From Ctenosaura bakeri (Eukaryota > Chordata > Lepidosauria > Squamata > Iguanidae), in contig CAOLHI010002136.1 in NCBI GenBank assembly GCA_948474755.1, positions 558,001 through 622,000 on the forward strand: DNA of 64,000 bases, read 5' to 3'. Under the pieces are notes generated by a model. That model did no database searches, was not told where the DNA came from, and saw only the letters and a program-made list of their open reading frames with translations. Position numbers and translations under genes: made by a program. Shown here piece after piece: positions 55,936-64,000 of this stretch. The number at the start of each line of letters is the position of its first letter. The first letter of the stretch is position 1.

Positions 55936-55944
55936 CTATTTATG
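55936..55944 (-). promoter_or_regulatory. SPON2: TATA-like box for SPON2
   Basis: CATAAATAG on the minus strand, 32 bases upstream of the initiator-like CTCACAG and just before a strong splice donor. Assignment rests on spacing only. Confidence 0.55.
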
Positions 55945-56676
55945 CCTGAAGAAGGTCCCTTTGGTCCAGGCTTGACTGAAACCTCTAGACTCTCTAACTG
56001 AACATTTCTTGTGCTTCTTTGAAAGGTTTTCATTTTTTATGAGAATTAGTTGAATGCCAGGTTTTTTTTTTAACTATTAAAACTGGTATGCTGCCTAGAC
56101 AAAGCAGAATTTTTTAGAAGTTACATGACTGCCATCACTTTAAGGTTTCTGATGACAGTACATATCTCTGTTCTTGTTTTCATGCCCTTAAGCTATGAAT
56201 GAACTGCTTCCAAAACCTTCCTCATGGAAGATTTTTATTCAAGAAGCATATTGTTTGCAATTTTATTGTCTAACAGATGCCTCTTCCAAGAAGTTACTGA
56301 AAGCACTCCCCTTTAATGCACCCGTATACACATATCTGAGCAAGGAAATGAAAATTGAAGATCCACAGAAAAAATACAGCTTTCAAAATAGCAGCAGGTT
56401 TCAGGAAAACAGTGATATGTATACTTTTTAAACAGAGGCTGAAAAGCATACTTTTTGGTACTCCCCAGTCTGCATATCTGTGGTCATTCTGGCTGGAGCA
56501 TTGTGGGAACTGTAGTTAAAAAAACCTTCCCCAAATTCTGTTTTTAATTTCTGTTATCTGACAAAAGATTATAAGATGTTACTGTTTAATTTTAAAAGTG
56601 CCTTTGGGACACTTATCTGGGAGTTGGCATTATCGGTAGCTGATATAAATTCAGGTTAAAATGCTGATGGAAAATA
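55945..56676. other. SPON2 upstream region
   Basis: No CpG island. ATTGTGGGAACTGTAGTT at 56500-56517 is a fragment of a dispersed hAT-like repeat. The plus-strand reading frame at 56195-56431 has no domain. Confidence 0.5.
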
Positions 56677-57147
56677 CAGTCAGCCCTCTACATTTCCAGG
56701 TTTTACTTTCATGGATTTGACGATTTGTGAATTTCTCCAACTCCTGCTCCCCCCGCTTCACATGTTTCTTTTCTGAGGGAACCTTCCCTTTTGGCACCTC
56801 TGACCAGGCCACACAGCCCTTTAAAAACCCACCTCTGGGCCTCCTCCTCCTCCACCAGCCCCTGCCTGGCCAGCTAAGGACAGTTTGCAGCCTGAGTTCT
56901 CAGCACCACCAATCCGCTCCTGGTGCCTCCCACACACCCAAGCGAAGGAGATGGGTGTGAGGGAAAAAGGATAGAGTCACGATGCCAACTTACCCCCTTT
57001 CCCTCTCCTTTCCATGATCTGATTTGGACCTTGGGTGCCACCATGCTTCAACCCCCGTCCCACACAGACACATTTTGATATTTGCCATTGTTCCACTTTT
57101 GCAAGGTTTCTGCACCCCTAACACTAGCAAATCTGGGGGGCCAACTG
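56677..57147. mobile_element. Mariner/pogo-like nonautonomous element with TA duplication
   Basis: Starts CAGTCAGCCCTCTACATTTC and ends with CTGGGGGGCCAACTG, TA on both sides (56675-56676, 57148-57149). Subterminal TTCCACTTTTGCAAGG at the right mirrors the terminus of the copy at 25091 (CCTCCACTTTTGCAAAG). Non-coding. Confidence 0.75.
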
Positions 57148-58150
57148 TAGAATATCCCTGTTAATACTGACTATAATCTAGCTATATTAAAATCCAGAGG
57201 TTCTCTCATTGATTTAAACTGTACACTGCATTCACTAGCTGCTGATAGTGTCATTTCATAAAGACAAACACTTTCCCACCCATGTGTCCTTTGGGGTTTA
57301 AGGAACCTCAGGGAGAATCTGGAGTAAGAGGCCAAGAAAATTAAGCATATGGTATCATACCATGACCATCAGCAAGAAATATTTTGCAGTTGTATATATT
57401 TTCTCTCTCCAAACATTCTTTGTTTATTGGAAACATGGAACTTGGGGGATTAACTCTTTATCCCCCAAGTATTAAACAAATGCCAGACTAAAAATTATTT
57501 GCTACCCTAATTTGTGGTATTTAAAGTACAGTATTTGTTGACATTTCTGCAGTCCAGAAAGTAATGCATCCATTTGCTGCATGCTGATAAAATGAGTAGA
57601 TTGTTTCCAGGCCAGCAGTGTCCTTGCTGCTCCCCGCTCAAGCAAACTTATCTGGGAGGTGGGTCAGAACAGTAACTCCAGCTGAACACAGTGGCACTGC
57701 TAATAAACCTACTGCATCAGCTCAACTAGGACAACAGGGGAGAGCAAATCAGGCCTTCCATCAGTAGCAGGGGCCTCTGACAGGACCCCACCATTTTCAA
57801 AAGGACTCTGTGTGGTACCTCTGACTGTCCCTGGGAGTTTTGAAGGTTTCCAATGAAGAAATTACTGAAATTTGGACCAAGAAACCTTTTTAGATGGTGC
57901 TAGGATTACAGAAGGGAAAGCACCCAGACTAAAATTCATGAGCCCCATCTTTTCCTGATCCTGACCAATTTATGCTCTTTTTAGTGAGTTCTTTTGTGGA
58001 TGTTAAAAAAAAACAAATCAAACCAAAATCTCCAGCAATATTTTTTCTCATAGACTCATAGAATGACAGACTGCAAGAGCCATGTCGTCCACCCCCCTGC
58101 CATGCAGGAACACATAACCAAAGCATTTGGTCTTGGTGGTATGTGCCTCA
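57148..58150. other. Intergenic, nothing recognised
   Basis: No exon or named repeat. 58050-58100 has a short CR1-like scrap (complement of CTTGCAGTCTGTCATTCTAT). Confidence 0.5.
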
Positions 58151-58304
58151 GACTGTTTCCACACTACATTATTATAGTGCTATTTTTCCACTTCCAACAT
58201 CTTTTGGAATCATCAAAGGCCCCTCCCTAAACTGCAAGCCCAGGATTCCATAGGATGTTGAAAATGGAATAATAGCACTATAACAGTCTACTGCAGAAAT
58301 GGCC
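58151..58304. mobile_element. GGCC-ended palindromic MITE, shortened
   Basis: The left end is degenerate (CTGTTTCCACACTACATTAT); the right end is CTGCAGAAATGGCC. The internal arms pair (TATAGTGCTATTTTTCCACT with GGAATAATAGCACTATAA). About 50 bp shorter than full copies through loss in the centre. Confidence 0.8.
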
Positions 58305-59390
58305 TTTGTTTGCCCTTGTGGACTGAATCTTCCTCACAAGGTTTGTTTGACTTAGACTGATGAGTACATTTCTTTTAATTGTGACTGGGCAGTTATACTG
58401 AATGTGCCCCACATCTCCTCAATTAAAACAAGTTTTAATTCCCATGTTTGATCAGGTTTTTGGGGAGGCACTAAACCTCTCTTGATTTCTGCGACAGACT
58501 TTTTTCTAAGGTGCTCTATCACCACTATACTGCTAGTTTCTATATGGTCTTTTCTAAGAAGGTTTTGGTTCTGTTTCTAAGAGAAAATGTCTTTTTTCTC
58601 TTTCACCTCTTATTAACACTAGATAATCCATTACTTTAGCTGCCTTTGCCACCATTTTTGGTTGTTTGTCCTGCAGCAACCACCTGAAATCTTGAGGCAC
58701 GATATTATAAAACTGGTTTGGTCCAAATAAATTTATTACATCCCCTTAGTTTCAGCCTTGGACCCATTAATCCAGTTCTTCAGGAGCTTGTCCAATCTAT
58801 AGCTTAACTGTGTATATGTTTCCTCAGGCTTCTTTTTTTCATCCTCTGAATTCTTTTCTGTGATGTTCTGGTGTTAAACCAAATCCTTTCCTTAAATAAA
58901 TTGTAGTCCTTTGTTTCCTCCAGTCTCATTTGTCTGTAGACTTCTGCTTATGGACCTTAAATATCCCATTCTCTCCTCATCTTTCACTCCCATGTCAACA
59001 CAAACTCTCCATTTGTGAAGAATGAATCAATGTTATCTCCTTTAAAATATTTAGGAAATCTTTTACATCAGGGTGAGGGGAACCATTAGGGTTAGTATTT
59101 GTAGGAGTCAAACTTGCTGTCAAGTCCAATTCCTTCAATTTCTTGTCATATGTCTCTTAACTCATGAGCCCTCTGTTTTTCCTTTCTTCTCTCTGTTTCC
59201 CTTATGTTGTCCTCTCTTAATTCCCTCTCATATTGCAGTTCCTTTTCTTTTAACCCTTGTTGTTTCTCTATTCTCAACATTTTTAATTCTTTCCCATGTG
59301 CACTTATAAGCAAATACAGTCTGAACCCCTTCTTCTGTGGTAGAGGTGGGCAAATTTGGTTAGTTTGCAGGTCAATGTTCTTCACTGTGA
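58305..59390 (-). mobile_element. Relic gag of a Gmr1-like/Ty3-type retrotransposon (SCAN-like capsid plus zinc knuckle)
   Basis: On the minus strand, 59385-59146 encodes a charged coiled-coil stretch (EKELQYERELREDNIRETER). After a decayed interval, about 58870-58620 is open with YTQLSYRLDKLLKNWINGSK and then LFGPNQFYNIVPQDFRWLLQ followed by DKQPKMVAKAAKVMDYL. This is the arrangement of the SCAN fold and of the C-terminal capsid half of Gmr1-like elements, from which SCAN domains derive (family knowledge). Near 58430-58390 a CCHC zinc-knuckle pattern (CFN-stop-GDVGHIQYNCP) has its second cysteine codon replaced by TGA. It is a dead relic, bounded at the left by a MITE; no pol is seen. Confidence 0.65.
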
Positions 59391-59548
59391 TTCTCTAGTG
59401 GCTGCATGTTTTTTTGCCAAATGACCAGAAAATAAAATAAGCAATCCCTACCCCTACCTCCAAAAAATCAAACCAGAGGCCCATGGAAAAATCCCATTCT
59501 GTTTTTTGAAGAAATGAGTATTTTTTTGGTGTTAAACAGTGTAAGGGG

Positions 59549-60456
59549 TGTTACCCTGATTTCTGGGGTCCCAGGAGGGACACCTTAATGTGCTCACAAT
59601 GGGGAATGGGAATTAGCGAGAGCACAAGCTTAGCAATGCAAGAGACAGGGCAACTTAGCGAGATCTTGAACCCAATGTCTACGGGGTCAGGCTGAGTCAA
59701 TGAGCAAACAGAAGTAAATAATAGTTTCTTTATTTTGAAAAACACAGTCAACACACGTGTATGCAATCACTCATACAGACCTATTGAAAGAAAAGTAGGA
59801 GTTGGATAGAGGGTTTTAAGAGGGATTTTTGCATGGGAAATACTACACCTGTCCTGAAGCCCAGGTAGTTTGAAGAGAAGTCCATAGAGGTTGAGATTCT
59901 CAGCATGCGGAGCTGAGGGGAAGGCTCATCGAATGGAGCAACAGCAAGACGGGATGGAAATCGGAATGATCCGAAGAAGCACTCAAAATCAGGGGGTCTT
60001 ATAGGGGAAAATGTGCCCGTAGGCTAGTCCTTTTTAGGGGATAACAATGGGTTTCTGACTGGAGACAAAGCCTCCAAAAGGTCAGTATTTTACATGATTG
60101 AATTATGACAGCGTTGTCAATAGAGTAGACAGTATGCAAACGCGGAGTGCTTGGCAGTTGAGTATTCGGCTCATCAAGCTGCCTGCTTGGGACAGGGAGT
60201 CTTTTGTAATCAGCGTGCATACATAATGGGATCTTAACAGGGGTACTTGCCTGGAGGTCTCCTGAAGCTGCAGTCCGGCAATTACTGGCCTGCCCAGATT
60301 TGTTTTGAATAGTTCAGCTATTTTCGGCCGTGTCCATGTGCGTGCTTATCTGGGGGCCTCGCAAGCACATGGAGCGGAATGGGTAGTGAAGGCCAAATTC
60401 TTGATACCAAATGATATCTAATATGCCACAAGATTGGACTAGAAACTGCAGTAACA
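59549..60456 (-). mobile_element. LTR, probably solo, with GGGG flanks
   Basis: Runs TGTTACCCTGA to CAGTAACA, with GGGG on both sides (59545-59548, 60457-60460), and AATAAAG on the minus strand at 59729-59734. Same family as 20384-21230: shared terminus, shared CAATGTCTAC(G)GGGTCAGG-type segment, shared GTGCTTATC(T/C)GG and AAATGATATC near the other end. The flanks argue for a solo LTR; the gag relic on its 3' side would otherwise suggest a 5' LTR. The following sequence lacks a clear tRNA primer site. Confidence 0.75.
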
Positions 60457-60694
60457 GGGGCCTCATGACCTATTCAAAAATGAATCACTACTCCTGGAGG
60501 CTTCCAGCAAATACAATTCACACCTCTTTGCTTGCCAGTCTGAAGTCTGGGCTGCATGTTCCTTGCCATCTAAGCCCTTCTCCAGTCTCCCCCAGAAGTC
60601 CTGATATCAGCAACAATAAATCTCTGTAAAACTAACAGAAGCTGTATTCTTTCAATTGTTAGCATACTGTAGTTCCAAGGACAGCAGTCCTTGG
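60457..60694. other. Spacer
   Basis: Nothing recognised between the LTR and the CR1 fragment. Confidence 0.4.
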
Positions 60695-61118
60695 ATGCCT
60701 TGAACATGTCCAGAGGATGGTAACTAAAATGGTAAAAAACCTGGAAACCATACCCTATGAGGAACAGCTTAGGGAGCTGGATATGTTTAGTCTGGAGAAG
60801 AGCAGATTAAAAGATGACATACTTAAATATCTGAAAGGATTTAAAAAAAAAAAAGATGGGGCAAGCTTGTGTTCTGCTGCTCCTGAGAGTAGGGCTGTGA
60901 GCAATGGATTCAAACTACAAGAAAAGAGATTTCATCTAAATATTAGAAAGAACTTCTCCTGGAAGTAAGAGAAGAGTGACACTGCCTCAGAGTGTGGGGG
61001 AATCTCCTTCTTTGGAGGTTTTTAAACAGAGACTGGATGGCCATCTGTCCAGAATGGGTATTCCTGCATGGCAGGGGGTTGGACTCTATAGCCCCTGTGG
61101 TCTCTTCTAGCTCTATTT
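60695..61118 (+). mobile_element. CR1 LINE 3' end
   Basis: GAACATGTCCAGAGGATGG, ATACCCTATGAGGAACAGCT, TCAAACTACAAGAAAAGAGA, TTTGGAGGTTTTTAAACAGA and CCCCTGTGGTCTCTTCTAGC follow the order of the CR1 at 27735-28150. The octamer tail is lost; an AT repeat follows. Confidence 0.88.
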
Positions 61119-61158
61119 TACATATATATGTATAATATATATATATATATATATATCT
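61119..61158. repeat. (AT)n microsatellite
   Basis: AT dinucleotides with one interruption, directly at the CR1 3' end. Confidence 0.9.
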
Positions 61159-63419
61159 CAACAGATATAGATGGCCCAGATAATTTCTACATGTAAGCAT
61201 TACAAAAACAATAGCCAAAACAGGAATAGTGAAATTATTGCATAATTGAAACCGGATATTGCCCAAAGCTTGTCTGGTGTGTTTCTCCAGAAAATTTATT
61301 GCAGAAAAGGGCCAGACTGTCAGTGTTTAATGTAAAACCACAGAATTGCATAATTCTGATGCAATGCAAAAACATCATGCCTGGTTTAAAGAATGAATTC
61401 TGAACAGACTGTGAAATTGGCATTCCATATCGCAATTCTTGGATGGCGTATTGAAAGATGCCCTAGTTATGGAGAGAAGCCTATCTATAAGAACCTTTTC
61501 TCAGGATTTCCTAGACGCATAGCTCACTGACTTAGACAATTTTTTTCTGGGAGAGGCAGAAACCTGATAATATATAAGAAACTAACAAACAGACAGAGTT
61601 GTGAAAAATTGCATTTTGAGGCTACGCCCAAGAATCCCCCAGCCATTCACCATGCTGACTGAGGGATTCTGGGAGGTGGGCATAGCTAGGATTTCCATAT
61701 TCTAGTTCCTCATATTCAGGCATCTATTTTGCATTTATGCAAATAACTGTAATCATGCAAATTATTCTAAGTATGCAAATTATGCTTATTATGACTGTGC
61801 ATAAATTATGCAAAGTAGAATCAGTATAGATTGATGGTGCTGGACTTGGAATAGGAAGAACAAACTCCACATCTTTCTTTGGTTATGGAATTTATCATAT
61901 GACCTTGGGTCAGCATTAGCTTTTAGCTGATTGGTCTAATAGTATTAATAGAGAGAACCCATGGACATGTACATTCCTAATCTAGTGCAATTGAAAGAAA
62001 CACAAGAATAATATTACTTTTTTTCCTGTGAATGGACACTGCACTGTATTCTCATGAGATCACTATTTTTTCCATCAATTTTTTAATTGAAGAGGAGCCT
62101 CCAGTTAAGATACTATAGGATCCATGAAAACACCACAGAAGGCCCCTGTTGAGTAATTCTTATCTGATACACAGGAGAAGATTCAAAGGAAAAGAAGGAA
62201 TAATAACAATAAGTGAAAGAAAAAGGTATGGCCTGATTTCCTTTCTTTTAATTAATCTTTATTATTGCAGAAATAAAAAAGAGAAAAAAATAACCACAAA
62301 GAGGAAACAATATTGACAAACAAACAAACAAAAAAGAACAAAATTAATAACAGGACATTGAACATAAGCCACACAATCCACATAATTCACATTGAACCAA
62401 CAATGGCATTAAATTAACACAGAACATCAATTGTAATAGCTGAACCTTTCTAAACAACTAGTACACCTACCTATTTATACTCATCTACTATTAATTAGGC
62501 CTTTTAGACCAACCTTAGGATCTATTACATCAAGATTTATACTGAACAATTAACATTTAGAGGACTCCCTCTCTCTGATGGCAAAACAGCTCGTAGTTAC
62601 AGTTATAATCAAACCACCCTCCAAGATAATATGAGACAAGTATGTATCCTGAAAGTTCCAAATATTCTCAGGTAAATAAAAATAATGAAGTCTTCCTCTA
62701 TATTCAGATTAACAATTCACTTTCTAGGATAACAGATATAACATACATAATCTTAATATACCCTATAGTCACTCAATAATTACTAAACAGTCTTCAATCA
62801 ACAATCAATCAATATACTGTAGAAAAAAAAGTTTTCTTAATCTCATAATTGTGAGAAATCATTATCATGGATAATTATATTTGAATACCTTTACCAGCTT
62901 CCAAACACATAACTTCCTGCTTATTTCCTTATTTCTGATTTCCTTGAGAGATACAGAATAAATATTTTATTATAGCTAGACAAAAGTCTAATTTTTTTAA
63001 AACTATTTTACTTTTTATCAAAATGTACATGCTAAGCAGCTCATCTGTGCTAAGATGTCTGTGCTACCATACAATCATTGTTAATGTCAATTGAGGCAAT
63101 GGTCAATATGGTTATTTTTAGAATTTCTATTCACTCTTACCTCACCAATGACACCCTCCCATCCTAACCATAGATGTGTAGAGGCTGATTGAAAAGTCCC
63201 AGATTTTGTTCCTTTTTTCTGATTTTATCCTGAGCTAAAATATCCCAATAATAGGGAGCTAGTATAAAAAGTCTCTGGACTCGGAGCTAACAGAAAATAT
63301 TCTGGGGAAAATTAAACATGTATGGATTTCTAAAATAAAGGCAGAAAGAACAGGAACTATATCTGGGATGTCCTGGTCTTTTAAATCAGCATGGATGCAA
63401 CCACTATGTGTTTAAATAT
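61159..63419. other. Intergenic, AT-rich
   Basis: No exon recognised. 61740-61815 repeats TATGCAAAT-type octamers. 62240-62900 is A/T-rich with AAACAAACAAAC and resembles the 3' untranslated region of an L1-type LINE on the minus strand, but I cannot confirm that. Confidence 0.4.
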
Positions 63420-63530
63420 CTGCCAACCAAGGCAACACGCCATGCAGCTGATGAACCGAAACAAAGGCTTATGCCAAATAAAACTTACGAGTCTTTAAGG
63501 GTAGATACTGTTGACTAGATAAGAGTAGAT
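63420..63530 (+). repeat. Interspersed repeat end, family uncertain
   Basis: AAAGGCTTATGCCAAATAAA then CTTACGAGTCTTTAAGGG is the familiar end of a sauropsid dispersed repeat; compare 22262-22560. Confidence 0.5.
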
Positions 63531-64000
63531 GTGAGATCCTGTGGTTTTTGCTGCAAAAGACAGGTGTCCTCCCTCAAGGTTTGAAAGGTACTGCTTGATA
63601 AAGGGGAAAAAATATTTCCAAACAAGTATTGATACAGTGTGGAAGATGTGCCTTATACTATTGCTTAACACAAGTACTTCCTACTTTTTCTCCCTTGCAG
63701 CTGATATTTGGTTTACTTGGTAGAATTTACATGGTAAGAGGTAAATAATATTTCTCTCTTGTGGCTATTCAACTGTGTAGGACTTATGAGTAAACAGTTA
63801 AAATGTGCATAGCATACTCCCAGCACAAACAAATGTAGAATTAGTCCATCAATAAAAAAAACCATTATGATTCTTTATCATTGTTTGGATCTATTTCTCA
63901 GAAATCTGACAATTCAAAACAAGTGCCTGTTTTAAGAAGCTTCTGTCTACATTCTCATATTACTTCTCTCCAGCTTTTTCTTTTGTCATACTAGTCAATT
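63531..64000. other. Intergenic, nothing recognised
   Basis: AT-rich to the window end. No exon or repeat identified. Confidence 0.4.

Noticed and set aside
55824..56033. A 69-residue protein upstream of SPON2
   Set aside because: It ends exactly at the exon 1 donor and overlaps the promoter; it is better explained as a chance frame over the 5' untranslated exon.
58305..59390. A domesticated SCAN-domain host gene
   Set aside because: Stops interrupt it, including one in the zinc knuckle, and no exon structure is visible.

Overview
The window is vertebrate nuclear DNA, most likely from a squamate reptile (lizard or snake). There are no dense ORFs, operons or ribosome-binding sites. The only host gene I can establish has short, conventionally spliced exons. 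Everything else recognisable is interspersed repeats of a squamate mix: CR1 with its ATTCTATG tail, L2-type LINEs, a BovB/RTE fragment, tRNA-headed and 5S-rRNA-headed SINEs with the same kind of tail, many small DNA transposons, LTR elements and a DIRS element. Squamata is well supported by the 5S/tRNA SINE pair plus BovB; I cannot name the genus.

Host gene. SPON2 (spondin-2, mindin) lies on the minus strand from about 55.9 kb down to 32.3 kb. I followed it exon by exon: a non-coding exon 1 with a TATA-like box, exon 2 (start codon and signal peptide), exons 3 and 4 (spondin domain), exon 5, and exon 6 (thrombospondin type-1 repeat and stop codon). All five introns have AG acceptors and GT donors, phases match at every junction, and the joined CDS is open for about 318 codons. 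Two introns are swollen by insertions. Intron 5 (12.3 kb) holds an L2 LINE whose (ATT)n tail contains a 6.1 kb DIRS element. Intron 4 (8.6 kb) holds a decayed endogenous retrovirus and CR1 pieces. All the large insertions are antisense to the gene.

1-32 kb is intergenic and repeat-rich. It has a family of about 200 bp palindromic elements with GGCC termini and 3-bp target duplications, three copies of a GC-rich 455-520 bp relative, a hAT element with an 8-bp target duplication, a mariner/pogo-like element carrying an internal minisatellite, a solo LTR nested in another GGCC-ended element, a 2.3 kb CR1, BovB, SINEs, and a short 5'-truncated LINE with a perfect 16-bp target duplication.

56-64 kb, upstream of SPON2, holds a second mariner-like element, a relic retrotransposon gag with a SCAN-like capsid end and a broken zinc knuckle, a second LTR of the same family as that at 20.4 kb, a CR1 tail and AT-rich sequence.

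I found no evidence of an undescribed multi-gene system. The most informative items are the nested L2-DIRS insertion with a preserved circle-junction region, the duplicated and disabled splice donor next to SPON2 exon 4, the SCAN-like gag relic and the GGCC-ended transposon families.
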